Positions 1-10,259 are shown, counted from the first letter of the stretch. The stretch: 64,000 nt of DNA from Dictyobacter kobayashii (GCF_003967555.1 NZ_BIFS01000001.1:2914001-2978000); one strand, 5' to 3'. The notes: generated by a model from the sequence alone, not told the origin. Program-made: numbers and translations.

Positions 1-860
1 TCGCCTGCGCGCAGCAGTCCGGTATCCACAAAGATACAGGTTAACTGGTTGCCGATCGCTTTGTGAATCAGAAGGGCCGCGACCGCTGAGTCGACACCGC
101 CCGAGAGGCCACAGATGACACGCTCATTGCCAACCTGTTGCCGGATCAGTTCAACGGCTTCATCAATCACGTGTCCTGGGGTCCAGCTTGGCTCGCAGTG
201 GCAGACGCGGAACAGGAAGTTGCGAATGATATCTTTTCCCTGTGGTGTGTGGGTGACCTCGGGGTGGAATTGCAGACCAATATAGCCCTGCGGACTACCA
301 ATCGCGGCTACAGGATTGCTCTCAGTGCAGGCCAGGACGCGGAAGCCTGCTGGCAATTGATCTACACTATCGCCGTGGCTCATCCAGACGGGCAAGCGCA
401 ATGTCTGGGATTCTGGTGTATCCAGATTATCGGTTTGCTGGGGTGAGACCGTGATACCTTCAAAAATACGGAAACTTTCGGGATCAGTGGCTGCATCTGA
501 GAGCACCTCTATGGTGGCCGGGCCATATTCGCGCAATCCTTTGGAGAGAGCCACATGGCCGCCTAGATTCTGAGCCAGCAATTGCATACCATAGCAGATG
601 CCCAGCACGGGTAGCCCACTTTTAAGGATGGCCGGATCGCACGAAGGGGCATCCGCATCATATACGCTGGATGGTCCACCAGAGAAGATAAAGCCTTTAA
701 TATTGAGGTGCTCATTCTTCTGCAGTTGCTCCAAAGTAGTATCTGCGGGAACAAGTTCACTATAGACATGACATTCACGAATACGACGGGTGATCAGGCG
801 GCTGTATTGGGAGCCGTAATCAAAAACAATGATGGCCTCGCGGCGCTCTGGTGCGTGCAT
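1..860 (-). CDS. guaA: GMP synthase (glutamine-hydrolysing), C-terminal part outside the window
   Basis: Converts XMP to GMP using ATP and glutamine, the last step of guanine nucleotide synthesis in the cytosol. The 286 visible residues hold a class I glutamine amidotransferase domain with nucleophile Cys89 in GICYGMQ and the His199/Glu201 pair in FHPEVTHT. The start of the ATP-pyrophosphatase domain follows, with its P-loop SGGVDS at about 253-258. The gene runs off the left edge, so the dimerisation domain is not seen. The ATG at 860 gives the normal family N-terminus. No neighbour appears to share its operon. Confidence 0.96.
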   Translation of the reverse strand, partial: MHAPERREAIIVFDYGSQYSRLITRRIRECHVYSELVPADTTLEQLQKNEHLNIKGFIFSGGPSSVYDADAPSCDPAILKSGLPVLGICYGMQLLAQNLGGHVALSKGLREYGPATIEVLSDAATDPESFRIFEGITVSPQQTDNLDTPESQTLRLPVWMSHGDSVDQLPAGFRVLACTESNPVAAIGSPQGYIGLQFHPEVTHTPQGKDIIRNFLFRVCHCEPSWTPGHVIDEAVELIRQQVGNERVICGLSGGVDSAVAALLIHKAIGNQLTCIFVDTGLLRAG

Positions 861-904
861 GGGTTCCCTTCCTGAAACAGAGCACAACATGGGAAGTGCC
901 CTAT

Positions 905-930
905 AGGCATCCATATAGGGATGGATGCCT
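905..930 (-). promoter_or_regulatory. Hairpin in the guaA upstream region
   Basis: Arms AGGCATCCAT and ATGGATGCCT form a perfect 10-bp stem with a 6-nt loop, 45 bp upstream of guaA. There is no T-tract. It could be a leader hairpin or an operator. I see no purine-riboswitch core around it. Confidence 0.4.
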
Positions 931-1160
931 TATCATATATATTGCAATAGGAAACCCGTAATGCACAGGGGGAGATGTACAACGATACTCGCATATAATC
1001 TGACAAACGCGCCACGTAGCCATCCATCTACTGTGAACGAGTCCTCATTGCTTTAGTTCGCTTGAGATCAGTGTTGATTTTAGAGTATATCACAGATACT
1101 TCCCGATGTTTACTCTTTGCAGATGGTAGAGGTTGAGAACACATCTCTAACGCCTTATAT

Positions 1161-1529
1161 CTACACCACAAAATTGGGTTTCTCGGCAAACTTAAATGGG
1201 ATACTATTATGGCGGGCCGCCTCCAGACATGTAACGCCGTTGTTCCCCACTTGCGCACTATGCCGTATGCCCGCTGGAAGCAACATACAGTCCCCCGGCT
1301 CCAAATCAACATATACCGCGTTGCCAGTCTCGTCTAATTGATCAGGCAAAATGAAGCGTATTGAACCCCTTACACAGTACAAAACCTTTTCATAGCTATG
1401 GGTATGCGGTGAGTACCTATCGCCAGGTCCATTGGACCAGGAGTAAGGCCGCAAGCCCTGCTGTCGCATTCTGGCACAAAGCTCCTGCTCTTGTGGCGGG
1501 CTCTGATCATGCCAGCGAATAATCTGCAT
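1161..1529 (-). CDS. Small cupin-domain protein
   Basis: A 122-residue single-domain cupin. The first cupin motif reads PHTHSYEKVLYCVRG, with histidines and a glutamate typical of the metal site. The second reads LEPGDCMLLPAGIRHSA. The substrate is unknown; such proteins may be isomerases, dioxygenases or sensors. The start at 1529 is preferred over an upstream in-frame start because AAGGAG lies 7 nt before it. The gene stands alone between guaA and the rightward zinc-ribbon gene. Confidence 0.8.
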   Translation of the reverse strand: MQIIRWHDQSPPQEQELCARMRQQGLRPYSWSNGPGDRYSPHTHSYEKVLYCVRGSIRFILPDQLDETGNAVYVDLEPGDCMLLPAGIRHSAQVGNNGVTCLEAARHNSIPFKFAEKPNFVV

Positions 1530-1743
1530 TCCAGACTCCTTAATATAAAAATCACAAAAAGATTGAAATTTGACTTCAGTATAACGAACCTCTATGAACA
1601 TCATGTGAAAGGATCGCAAAAATTATGTTAATAAATCGTACTTGTGTACACGTTAACTATTGCTGTAGCTTCAGGAAAACTGTACAATGATAAGAATATT
1701 CTTTAGCACATCGTTGGCTTTGATAAGGAGGATCCCTCTACCC

Positions 1744-2458
1744 ATGAGCACATCACAGGTGACAGCGGTACTATATCAGTTGCAAACGATCGATTTAGAA
1801 ATAGATCGGGTTATAGCTGAGAAGCAATCTATCTCCACCTCCTTGCAAGGTAGTGCCACACTGCGAAAATTACGCGCGGAGTATGACACTGCACGGCAAC
1901 AATTACTCTCCGGTCAACAGGTCCAGAAGGAGGCTGAGTGGTCCCTTGAGGATGTTAATCAGCGTCTGACCAATCAGGAGCGCCGTCTCTATAGTGGCTC
2001 GATCCAGAATGGAAAAGAGTTACAAATGCTTCAACAGGAAGTACAGAACCTGCGCGCCCAGCAGAGTCGCCAGGAAGAACGTTTACTGGAAGTCATGGAT
2101 ACGGCCGAAGCTCTCAAGGAGACAGCCCAGCGCAAGACTGTAGCATTGCAGCAGGCTGAGGAACACTGGAAGCAAGAAAATGCTAACCTGCAGATACGAC
2201 GTGAGCAGGCCGAAAAGCATTTTCAGACCCTGCAGGATCAACGCCAATCCCTGTCATCAAAGATTGGGGAGGCGCTGCTTAAGCGTTATGAAAATATGCG
2301 ACGCACCAAACAGGGACGGGCAGTCTCAAAGGTTGAGCAAACCTCCTGCCAGTGGTGTCCGTGTTATCCTGACACCCAGCGAGTTGCAACAGGTACGTAT
2401 CAGCCCTGAACTACAGACATGCACAAATTGCGGTCGCATTCTCTTTTATGAACGTTAA
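1744..2458 (+). CDS. Coiled-coil C4 zinc-ribbon protein, interrupted by a one-base frameshift
   Basis: A long N-terminal coiled coil (about residues 1-185) is followed by a C4 zinc ribbon, the architecture of the zf-RING_7/COG1579 family, whose role is poorly defined. The reading frame changes near 2359-2360. The first CxxC (CQWC) is in the upstream frame. The second (CTNCGRILFYE) lies in the next frame and ends at 2458. Removing one C from the CC pair at 2359-2360 restores an uninterrupted protein with the family spacing CxxCxVxLTP. AAGGAGG lies 12 nt before the ATG at 1744. As sequenced, the product would lose its second zinc knuckle. Confidence 0.82.
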
Positions 2459-2489
2459 GTTTTAGTTTTGTGATCACTCCTCTTTAGTA

Positions 2490-2549
2490 AGAACACTGGT
2501 GCGCTGTGCGCATCGTGTTCTGAGGGGTACCACAACCCGATTGTACCCC
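2490..2549 (+). terminator. Two tandem hairpins after the zinc-ribbon gene
   Basis: The first stem pairs AGAACAC with GTGTTCT (2490-2521) around an inner TGCGC/GCGCA stem. The second pairs GGGGTAC with GTACCCC (2524-2549). Only a weak T-rich stretch follows. They probably end the upstream transcript, but a structured leader of ftsH is also possible. Confidence 0.45.
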
Positions 2550-3020
2550 CCCTATTTTCATCCTTTTGCAGGCTCCTTTTTGGCTTTGTTCTCCCGGTTC
2601 CATCCCTATCTGGGCGCAATGTGTGCCATGTTTAATGGGAATTATGAAAAGAGAGCTATAGGTAGTCGGGCTTGGTAATTGTATAATTACAATAATGCCA
2701 GGGGATAGGTCGTGTGGAGAAATGGCGGTATAGGTTTGCTGCTGTCTGCGTATACGAAATGCGATTGCGCAGCGTCGAATTACTAAGGATTTTCTTTTCT
2801 GCTGCCTGGCGACCAGACTGGAATATGGTGTCTAGCCCAGCAGTGTAACCTGCCACTATCTTGAAACGTATCTATTGCGTATCTCTCAAATTTTCGTTCT
2901 CCTATTGCGTATGACGGATATGCTATACTGCTTTGTTTAAAGGCGATAGTAACCGGCAACCCAGGGTCAATAGTAGTAGACGAAAGATCGTTATGCGTGT
3001 AATATGGAGACAATTATAAA
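2550..3020. other. Gene-free stretch upstream of ftsH
   Basis: No convincing reading frame or known RNA core is visible here. TATTGCGTAT occurs twice, near 2874 and 2902. A TATACT -10-like hexamer lies at 2924-2929 without a good -35. This probably contains the ftsH promoter. Confidence 0.4.
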
Positions 3021-5078
3021 GTGTTCAATACCCGGACTCTATTAGGAGCATCCTCCCGGGGTGCTTCGACAGATGCAGAAAGCAGGTCTGAACCGATGGA
3101 TGCTCAGGCTACATATATGTACCAGAATCCTAATGACCAGGGTTCTCGTGGCCCTAGACGGCCCGATAATGGCGGAAACGGTAACAACAGCAATGGTCCC
3201 GGCGGCCCACGTGAAGGTGGAAATGGTTCTTCGATCCTCTTCCGCATTATCGTGATTGCTGTCGTGGTGATCGTGGGTTTTTATCTCTTCCAACTGTTTA
3301 CCTCTGGTAGTGGTGTGGGGAGCCCCGATACGATTGAGGTGCCTTATAGCACTTTCTATCAGCAGATTAAAAGCGGCAATGTTGAGTCGGTGACTTTCCA
3401 GGGTCAGGATGCAACCGGTACATTCAAAAATGCCATCACGGTCAATCAAAAAACAGGGAATAAATTCCATTTTATGACTTTGCCTGATGGTGATCCGACG
3501 TTGATTCAGTTGTTGCGGCAATACCACGTTGTATACCAGGCGAAGCCGGTTCCGGACAATAATCTACTATACGTTCTACTGAATTTCTTACCATGGTTGC
3601 TTGTAATTGGTATTTTCTTTGTGATCATGCGTCGCGCGACGCAAAGTCAGCAAAATATCTTCAGCTTTGGCAAGAGTAGAGCAAAACTGGTGTTGGAAGA
3701 TCGTCCTTCGACCACATTTGGAGATGTTGCAGGCGTGGATGAGGCCAAGAGTGATCTGGTTGAAGTTGTTGAGTACTTGAAAACGCCGCAGAAGTTCCAG
3801 CGTCTGGGTGGTATGATCCCTCGCGGTGTGCTGCTTGTGGGCCCTCCGGGAACTGGTAAAACTTTGCTGGCACGCGCGGTTGCTGGTGAGGCGGGCGTTC
3901 CCTTCTTCTCTATGAGTGGTTCCGAATTCGTTGAAGTACTGGTTGGTGTTGGTGCTAGCCGTGTGCGTGACCTGTTCGAGCAGGCCAAAAAAGCATCTCC
4001 CAGCATCATCTTTATCGATGAAATTGATGCCGTTGGTCGTCAGCGTGGTTCAAGTATCAATAGCAATGATGAGCGTGAGCAGACCCTGAACCAGTTACTG
4101 GTTGAGATGGATGGTTTTGATGCCCGCCAGGCTGTTGTTGTACTGGCCGCGACCAACCGTCCAGATGGTTTGGATAAAGCGCTGTTGCGCCCTGGCCGTT
4201 TTGATCGCCGTGTGACGGTTGATCGTCCCGATTGGAATGGTCGCCTCTCGATCTTGAAGATCCATACACGTACTGTGCCACTGGGCAACGATGTCGATCT
4301 AGTCGCGATTGCTCGTTCTACTCCGGGTATGGTTGGCGCTGACCTGGCTAACCTGGTCAACGAGGCCGCCTTGCTCGCTGCCCGGCGTAACCTGGATTAT
4401 GTGACCCAGCACTGTTTCCTGGAGTCTCTGGATAAGATTCAGATTGGCGCGGAGCGTCCATTGATCTTGAGCGAAGAAGATTTGAATGTGATCGCTTATC
4501 ACGAAGGTGGCCATGCCTTGACTGGTCTGCTCACTGAGCATGTTGATCCGGTGACAAAAGTTACCATCGTGCCGCGTGGCCAGGCTCTCGGCGTGACCCA
4601 ATACACGCCATTGGATGACCGCTACAACTATGGCCAGGATTACCTGGAGGCTCAGTTGGTGACGGCTCTGGGTGGTCGTGCCGCCGAGCAGGTGGCGATC
4701 GGGCATATCACGACTGGCGCTGAAAATGATCTGCAGCGTGTCACCGCGATTGCACGCCAGATGGTAACCAAGTGGGGTATGAGCGAGCGCTTGGGTACAA
4801 TCTCCTATAGCGAACGCGAAGATCCATTTGCAGGTACCGCCCTGGCCAGCAATTCACGTGAATACAGTGAAAAGACAGCTACTTTGATCGATGAAGAGGT
4901 CAATCGTATCGTGCGGCGAGCTTATGAGCGTGCCCTCAATCTCTTGTCCGAACATCGCCTAACGCTGGATCGTATCGCGCAGGCGTTGCGCACCAATGAG
5001 ATCATTGATGCCAAACAATTGCGTGAGATCATGATTGAAACTGGTGCGATTGAAGCGGCGCCTGCGTCCTATCGCTAA
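3021..5078 (+). CDS. ftsH: ATP-dependent zinc metalloprotease FtsH
   Basis: A membrane-anchored AAA+ protease that degrades misfolded membrane proteins and regulatory proteins. A Gly/Asn-rich cytosolic N-terminal extension of about 70 residues precedes TM1 (about 72-92), an extracytosolic domain and TM2 (about 182-203). Walker A is GPPGTGKT at 274-281 and Walker B is FIDEID. The zinc site is HEGGH at 494-498, where the family more often has HEAGH. At 685 residues the length is normal plus the extension. The start is GTG at 3021 with GGAGA 10 nt upstream; an internal ATG at residue 26 is an alternative. Confidence 0.97.
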   Translation: MFNTRTLLGASSRGASTDAESRSEPMDAQATYMYQNPNDQGSRGPRRPDNGGNGNNSNGPGGPREGGNGSSILFRIIVIAVVVIVGFYLFQLFTSGSGVGSPDTIEVPYSTFYQQIKSGNVESVTFQGQDATGTFKNAITVNQKTGNKFHFMTLPDGDPTLIQLLRQYHVVYQAKPVPDNNLLYVLLNFLPWLLVIGIFFVIMRRATQSQQNIFSFGKSRAKLVLEDRPSTTFGDVAGVDEAKSDLVEVVEYLKTPQKFQRLGGMIPRGVLLVGPPGTGKTLLARAVAGEAGVPFFSMSGSEFVEVLVGVGASRVRDLFEQAKKASPSIIFIDEIDAVGRQRGSSINSNDEREQTLNQLLVEMDGFDARQAVVVLAATNRPDGLDKALLRPGRFDRRVTVDRPDWNGRLSILKIHTRTVPLGNDVDLVAIARSTPGMVGADLANLVNEAALLAARRNLDYVTQHCFLESLDKIQIGAERPLILSEEDLNVIAYHEGGHALTGLLTEHVDPVTKVTIVPRGQALGVTQYTPLDDRYNYGQDYLEAQLVTALGGRAAEQVAIGHITTGAENDLQRVTAIARQMVTKWGMSERLGTISYSEREDPFAGTALASNSREYSEKTATLIDEEVNRIVRRAYERALNLLSEHRLTLDRIAQALRTNEIIDAKQLREIMIETGAIEAAPASYR

Positions 5079-5100
5079 CCACCTTTCAAAGCTAAGCCAT

Positions 5101-5139
5101 AAAAAGCGGACCTTCTCGAAAAGAGAAGGTCCGCTTTTT
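5101..5139. terminator. Bidirectional intrinsic terminator between ftsH and the CheA-like gene
   Basis: A 17-bp stem (AAAAAGCGGACCTTCTC and its complement) with a short A-rich loop ends in a run of five T on both strands. It separates two convergent genes. Confidence 0.93.
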
Positions 5140-5154
5140 ATTTAGCGTTATCCA

Positions 5155-7641
5155 CTATAATGTCATTCTTGGGTGCTTGCTGGTATCTTCTCCCAGGAGT
5201 TCTCGGATCGTACTGAGCAAAGTAGACTGCGGACATGGCTTGGTCAGATAAGCCTGGGCTCCTAACTCACGAGCTCGCTGCATGTGTTTCTCCGATGTGC
5301 GCGATGTCAGCATAATTGTTTTGACATGTGCCAATTCAGGATATTCACGGATGATGTTAAGCACATCATAGCCGTTGAGATTGGGCATCTCAACATCAAG
5401 CAAAAAGATATCGGGCGTGTTTTCTAGTAATTGCTCAATGGCTTCCATTCCATCTCTGGCCTCAGCAACCTCATAGTGATCACGTTTCAGGGTCTGGAGC
5501 ACTGCTTGCCGTAGATAAGCCGAGTCGTCGGCCACCAGGATTTTGGGTATTCGATTTTCCCTCATCTGACGACCAGAAATCGTATCGCCCTGCTCTGACG
5601 CTTGTCCGTTGCGCGGCGTGGTCTGTTGTAAATAGCGCCGCACTAACACTGGGAGATCCAGCATTAATAGCACATCCCCCTGGCCATTAATCGCCGATTC
5701 TGTAATCCCAGGACGCTGCAGGTAGGTTGGTAGCGGCCTGACTATGAAGTCGTGCTCACTTAAAATCTCGTCGACCAGAATACCGACCGTTGTGCTGGTA
5801 GGCGACTGAATGATCAGGACTGGTTGGCCCTCGGCTACGACATTGGGCATTGCGCTATATGTCATGTCCAGCAGATCTTTGAGCCGATAACAGTGGTCAG
5901 GGTGTTCGAGCTTCTGTATGCTGACACGCTGAATCTGTGTAATAGGAGCGATCAATTGTTGCTCTCCACTACGTATCAGCAAGCATTGGACTGTGCCTTG
6001 CGAGCGTGGGATGGAGAGGTGGAAGCTGACGCCTCCTGCTGTATTACGATGGAGGTTGATGGTGCCATTCAGCTTTTGCAGTGGCGCCCGCAATATTTCT
6101 AGCGTTCCTCCCATAACAGGCATAGAGAAGCCAATCTCAATTGTGATATCATTGCCATTGCTATGGGCATTCAACCAGACATGATAGGTCTCGGCTTGCT
6201 CTTCTTGTATCACTGAGGTGTCCGAAATACAGGTTTGGAGCATGTGTAGCAATGGTGGGGATAGGGACTCCAGAATCTCCTGGTCGATCTCCAATGTATC
6301 CCCGGTAACCTCAAAATCCACTTTATACTGTTGGGCCAGCGCACTCATGGCGATCACCCTTTGCAGACGTGGGACTAGCGTAGAGAGCGGGGTCAGGCGC
6401 ATCATTTGTGTATCACCACGTACAACTGTAGCTCGTGCCATATATTCTTGCTGGATAATCTGCAGCGCTGTATTGGCGGTAGCGACGCGTGCACTACAGA
6501 CTGCCAGTCGGTTGACGGCTTCACGCAATGATTGTAGCAATAAATCCTGTTCAGAATAGTGTTCCATGTCCAGTTCGTCCCAGCGTCCCTCCGCACGAAG
6601 CGGCTGCATCTGCTGGCGGCTACGATGTTGGCGCCGACTGCGTGGATTCTCCTGTTGCGCATCACTAAGGATGCGCGCAATCAGTGAGGAAGAAGTAAGT
6701 TCTTCCTGAATCTGAGGGGATGGTTTTTCTCGGAGCCTGTTGGTGAGGGATTGCTCCAGTTGTTGTAGTTGTGTTTGGGCCGCCTGCTGTGCCAGGAGAG
6801 CCGCTTTGACATCGCGCTGTGCACTCTCAAGTGCCGCATGCATCTCTATTAATTGCCCTGTATGGTGCAAGAGCTTCTCGAAACGCCTGGTCTCGATATG
6901 AATGAAAAGTGGATAGGCGTTGGATATCTGGCCATCCGATGTTGCCAGCAGATCAGTATAATCCTCGGCCTGCTCCAGGGTGGCTTTGAAGGCACTCGTT
7001 AGTTCTAATGGAATAGTTGCTTTTCTACTGATTTCATCTTGCTGGGATAAGGGCGACGTCGTCGGTGACATAACGGTGGTAATCGTGATGCCAAGGCTCT
7101 GATAAGTTGCTGTTAGCGATAAGAGCAGCTCGGGATCGTCTGGCTCCTGGCCTTCTTCTGCCAGGTAACTGTGGCAGCTTTCCAGAACAGCAATGGCCTG
7201 CATGATTGCTTTCAATCCAACGGCTGGCTTGATATCGTGGTTTTGCACTTGCTCTGCGATTGCCTCGATCTGCTCTGCCACTGTGGACATGATCAGGTAG
7301 CCAACTGCTCCGGCTGTACCACGTAATTTATGGCCTGCCCGTTGAAAAACGTTAAAGCGTACTGATGAAAGCTGGCTCCCTTGCGTTAATTGTTTGCAGG
7401 CTTGCTGCATTTTAGCGATATCCTCGCCAGCTTCCTCAAGAAAGATCATGAGCATTTCAGCATCCCCATCCAGATCATCCTCTACATAGTGCTCACCGCT
7501 GGCAGAGCCAGGGTCTTTTCTTGTGGTCTCTCCTGTCTCAGTGGGCCAGTTCTCTATGGCATCGAAGGCACTTAAAATCGCCAGATCTTCGGTTGTTAGT
7601 TCGTTTTCGTCAAATGGGAAATCTTCATTCATACGATACAC
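5155..7641 (-). CDS. CheA-like hybrid protein: Hpt, degenerate kinase core, CheW domain, receiver
   Basis: An 828-residue signalling protein. The Hpt domain carries the phosphorylatable His104 in GHKLRGTAG. A coiled-coil linker, a CheA-type ATPase-like region, a CheW-like domain and a receiver domain (about 693-828, acceptor Asp749 in LLDVEMP) follow. The ATPase region keeps the CheA frame but lacks the expected Asn-rich N box (MLQTCISDT stands in its place) and has no recognisable G1/G2 glycine motifs. Autophosphorylation therefore looks impaired and it may relay phosphate from another kinase. Its start overlaps the upstream CheW gene by 17 bp, indicating translational coupling. An ATG at 7632 is an alternative start. 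Confidence 0.85.
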   Translation of the reverse strand: MYRMNEDFPFDENELTTEDLAILSAFDAIENWPTETGETTRKDPGSASGEHYVEDDLDGDAEMLMIFLEEAGEDIAKMQQACKQLTQGSQLSSVRFNVFQRAGHKLRGTAGAVGYLIMSTVAEQIEAIAEQVQNHDIKPAVGLKAIMQAIAVLESCHSYLAEEGQEPDDPELLLSLTATYQSLGITITTVMSPTTSPLSQQDEISRKATIPLELTSAFKATLEQAEDYTDLLATSDGQISNAYPLFIHIETRRFEKLLHHTGQLIEMHAALESAQRDVKAALLAQQAAQTQLQQLEQSLTNRLREKPSPQIQEELTSSSLIARILSDAQQENPRSRRQHRSRQQMQPLRAEGRWDELDMEHYSEQDLLLQSLREAVNRLAVCSARVATANTALQIIQQEYMARATVVRGDTQMMRLTPLSTLVPRLQRVIAMSALAQQYKVDFEVTGDTLEIDQEILESLSPPLLHMLQTCISDTSVIQEEQAETYHVWLNAHSNGNDITIEIGFSMPVMGGTLEILRAPLQKLNGTINLHRNTAGGVSFHLSIPRSQGTVQCLLIRSGEQQLIAPITQIQRVSIQKLEHPDHCYRLKDLLDMTYSAMPNVVAEGQPVLIIQSPTSTTVGILVDEILSEHDFIVRPLPTYLQRPGITESAINGQGDVLLMLDLPVLVRRYLQQTTPRNGQASEQGDTISGRQMRENRIPKILVADDSAYLRQAVLQTLKRDHYEVAEARDGMEAIEQLLENTPDIFLLDVEMPNLNGYDVLNIIREYPELAHVKTIMLTSRTSEKHMQRARELGAQAYLTKPCPQSTLLSTIRELLGEDTSKHPRMTL

Positions 7642-8206
7642 GAAGTTGTTGAACTATAGCGGTAACTATATTTGGTATATGCAAGATGGGTACACCCGCA
7701 TAAGTATCCAGCACGAATGATCGAGGCGGCTGCCAACGCTCTTCATGTGCTGGCTGGCTGGCCTGCTCCTGCTCATCTATAAGTACCATATTCATATTTC
7801 TTATAGTTGCTGACAGGCCCAATGTTACATCCGCCAGTTGCGCTATCAAGAGCACTGAGTGGCCAGTAGGATAAGCAGGTTGTTGTGTCAGGTAGGTGGC
7901 CAGGTCTATTACCGCGATAGACTCACCACGCCAGGCCGTGATTCCCAGCATCCAGTGGGGAGAGGTAGGTAATTGAGCAAGATAACGAGCCGCAGGAAGT
8001 ACCTCGCGCAATGTTGTGAGTGGAAGCAAGGCCAGGCCACTTTCAAAATCGCACTCTAAATACTCCTCAGTCTGCGTCGTGGCCACTGGAGGTGTCTGTG
8101 CCAGTTGCTCCGCATACTTCCAGAAATCTTGATCGCTAAGCTGCTCAAGATAGTGGGCATGAGCACCTCTTAATGTGGTTGATGGCAGGACGGGGTGTTG
8201 GCTCAT
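7625..8206 (-). CDS. CheW-like scaffold protein
   Basis: A 193-residue protein with a CheW fold between about 60 and 185 (LPLTTLREVLPAARYLAQLP, then MLGITAWRGESIAVIDLATYL). Such proteins couple receptors to CheA-type kinases. No methyl-accepting receptor gene is visible nearby, so its input is unknown. It lies 18 bp downstream of the receiver gene and overlaps the CheA-like gene, giving a receiver-CheW-CheA order similar to Pil-Chp type clusters. Confidence 0.85.
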   Translation of the reverse strand: MSQHPVLPSTTLRGAHAHYLEQLSDQDFWKYAEQLAQTPPVATTQTEEYLECDFESGLALLPLTTLREVLPAARYLAQLPTSPHWMLGITAWRGESIAVIDLATYLTQQPAYPTGHSVLLIAQLADVTLGLSATIRNMNMVLIDEQEQASQPAHEERWQPPRSFVLDTYAGVPILHIPNIVTAIVQQLRVSYE

Positions 8207-8224
8207 AACGACTGTCTTCTATTC

Positions 8225-8614
8225 CTAATTCGGGGCGGGCGCGCCCAGATGTGATTCGATAACGGCAATGAGATCCTGGGTTTTGAATGGTTTGGTTAAG
8301 TAATCTTTTGCGCCCGCCAGGCGACCTTTGAGTTTATCAATCATACCATCGCGGCGGGACAACATAACAATGACGGTGTTGCTAAATTGAGGCTTGGTTT
8401 TGAGGCGCCTGGCAACTTCGTAGCCATCCATTTTTGGTAGCCCGATATCTAGAATTACCAGGTCTGGGATGCGTGCTTCAGGTTCTGTTAGCCAGCGCAT
8501 CGCTTCAACGCCGTCAGGGAAACTTTTGACATCAAATCCTTCGCGCCTGAGGCAGGTTTCCACGATTTTTCGGACCGTTGCGGAGTCATCGATAACCATA
8601 ACGAGTTTGCTCAT
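8225..8614 (-). CDS. Single-domain response regulator (CheY/PilG type)
   Basis: The 129 residues are a complete receiver domain and nothing else. The acidic pair is in VIDDSATVRK, the phosphoacceptor is in LVILDIGLPKMDGYE and the conserved lysine is in LTKPFK. It probably receives phosphate from a histidine phosphotransfer protein in the same cluster. GAGGAC lies shortly before the ATG at 8614. It is the first gene of the tight receiver-CheW-CheA run. Confidence 0.93.
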   Translation of the reverse strand: MSKLVMVIDDSATVRKIVETCLRREGFDVKSFPDGVEAMRWLTEPEARIPDLVILDIGLPKMDGYEVARRLKTKPQFSNTVIVMLSRRDGMIDKLKGRLAGAKDYLTKPFKTQDLIAVIESHLGAPAPN

Positions 8615-8909
8615 ATATGTGTCCTCTCTCTCTCTCGTCCCACTACCATCCCATTGTACCTGACATTATGTCAATACACAAGAGCAAGTACTATTACAAT
8701 CTACTGCGCTTCACGATGCTCATATTACGCTGACTTTACCCGTGTTGGTTTTCCTTACAGATGTAATCTTTTTTTGATCAGTTTTTCTTCAAAACGGGAT
8801 TGTGCTAGGCAATGTACCATATAGTTGAAGTATTTGGCAACGAAAATCCCGTAAAGATTGTCTTAAATTTTCTTTCTTGTTTTATGTTTTTGCATCTACA
8901 TTTACGATA

Positions 8910-10031
8910 TTACTGGCTTTGCTCTGCCTCATTCGTGTCACTCTGGATTGCGACTGGTAGGGTAAATGTAAATGTACTTCCTTCGCCAGGCGTACTCTGC
9001 GCGGTAATGCGGCCACTATGTGTTTCAACTACGTGGCGCGCAATCGCCAGGCCAAGGCCAGTGCCACCACCACCTGGACCGATATAGCCGGCTTTGGCCC
9101 TGGCGCGGTCAGTTTTATAAAAGCGTTCAAATATACGAGATAGCTCTTCTGCTCGAATACCAACCCCGGTGTCTTTAACGAAGAAACGCTGGGTATGCTG
9201 GTCTGTTTGCAGGGAGGTTCCAATGATAATCTGACCACCTGAAGGGGTAAACTTGATGGCATTGTGTACCAGGTTAACAAGGACACGCGTAATTTGTTTG
9301 CTATCGGCGGCGACCAGTGTCCCACCCTGGTGAATATCGGTGATGAGTTGGACCCGGTGGCGCTGTGCCAGTGGGAGCATGCGGGCCATGACTTCGCGCA
9401 CCAGTCGTTCGGCCCCGATGGGTTCAATTGTCATCAGGGTTTGCCCTGATTCAATGCGGGAGAGTTCCAATAGCTCTGCGACGAGTTCGCTTAGATATTG
9501 CACCTCATTTTCTATCTTCTCCACGAACTCCTGCGCTTTTTCTGTATCTGTGTCAATGGTATCTTCCAGAGTTTCAGCCAGCAAGCGCACAGAGGTCAAA
9601 GGGGTGCGTAATTCATGTGAAATATTGGCGATAAAATCACGTTGAATACGTTCGATATGGCGCGCTTCAGTCATATCCTCGATAATTACCGCGAAGTAGC
9701 GATATTCGCTGCCCGTGAAATTTTCCTGGTGTACTACAGGTGAGACCGTAACTTTCCAGGCGATATCTGAATTGCCCTGTTCGTATTGACCATTTTGCTG
9801 GGTATTGCTGTTGATGCTGCTCTGAACTAATTGGATAATCGCCTGGTTGCGAATTACCTGATTCAGGCGCAGGCCAGGCTTCCATTGCATCGGCGTATAG
9901 AGGTTTAGTCCTCGTTGATTGCAATAAAGAATTTCGCTATTGCGGTCAATTACGAAGGTTGGTAGTGGAGTGGCTTCCAGCATACTCCTGGAGAGCACTC
10001 TAAAATTGATGCCGGTCTGATCTGTATTCAA
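8910..10031 (-). CDS. Cytosolic PAS-domain sensor histidine kinase (PhoR-like core)
   Basis: A 373-residue kinase without predicted membrane segments. A PAS domain (about 15-120) is followed by HisKA with phospho-acceptor His139 in NISHELRTPLTSVR. The HATPase_c domain shows N box NLVHNAIKFTPSGG, G1 DTGVGI and G2 GTGLGLAIAR. All catalytic motifs are intact, unlike in the CheA-like protein downstream. No cognate OmpR-type regulator is adjacent. The next leftward gene is the lone receiver 295 bp away, a possible partner by position only. Confidence 0.93.
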   Translation of the reverse strand: MNTDQTGINFRVLSRSMLEATPLPTFVIDRNSEILYCNQRGLNLYTPMQWKPGLRLNQVIRNQAIIQLVQSSINSNTQQNGQYEQGNSDIAWKVTVSPVVHQENFTGSEYRYFAVIIEDMTEARHIERIQRDFIANISHELRTPLTSVRLLAETLEDTIDTDTEKAQEFVEKIENEVQYLSELVAELLELSRIESGQTLMTIEPIGAERLVREVMARMLPLAQRHRVQLITDIHQGGTLVAADSKQITRVLVNLVHNAIKFTPSGGQIIIGTSLQTDQHTQRFFVKDTGVGIRAEELSRIFERFYKTDRARAKAGYIGPGGGGTGLGLAIARHVVETHSGRITAQSTPGEGSTFTFTLPVAIQSDTNEAEQSQ

Positions 10032-10153
10032 GGTAACTCATCCTTATGCTTGTGTGACGCCGCCGGGTGAGCTTGCTGCTGGTGCTGGGCAGCGTAGGGG
10101 ATAGAGCTTTCTGGTGTCTCTTCCTCTGCATATACTATATACCAATATACACG

Positions 10154-10179
10154 AAAAAAGGCCACCGCTTGGTGGCCTT
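10154..10179 (-). terminator. Intrinsic terminator of tRNA-Asn
   Basis: A GGCCACC/GGTGGCC stem with a 4-nt loop is followed on the minus strand by six T. It lies directly after the tRNA. Confidence 0.9.
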
Positions 10180-10187
10180 CATTGTCA

Positions 10188-10259
10188 CTCCCCGAATAGG
10201 ACTCGAACCTATAACCGATCGGTTAACAGCCGATTGCTCTACCATTGAGCTATCGAGGA
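10188..10259 (-). tRNA. tRNA-Asn (GTT)
   Basis: A 72-nt cloverleaf with acceptor TCCTCGA pairing TCGGGGA, anticodon loop CTGTTAA giving GTT, and T-loop GGTTCGAGTCC. CCA is not encoded. It has its own promoter and terminator. Confidence 0.96.

Noticed and set aside
2460..3020. RNase P RNA after the zinc-ribbon gene
   Set aside because: Some bacteria have that gene order, but the conserved rnpB core sequences are absent.
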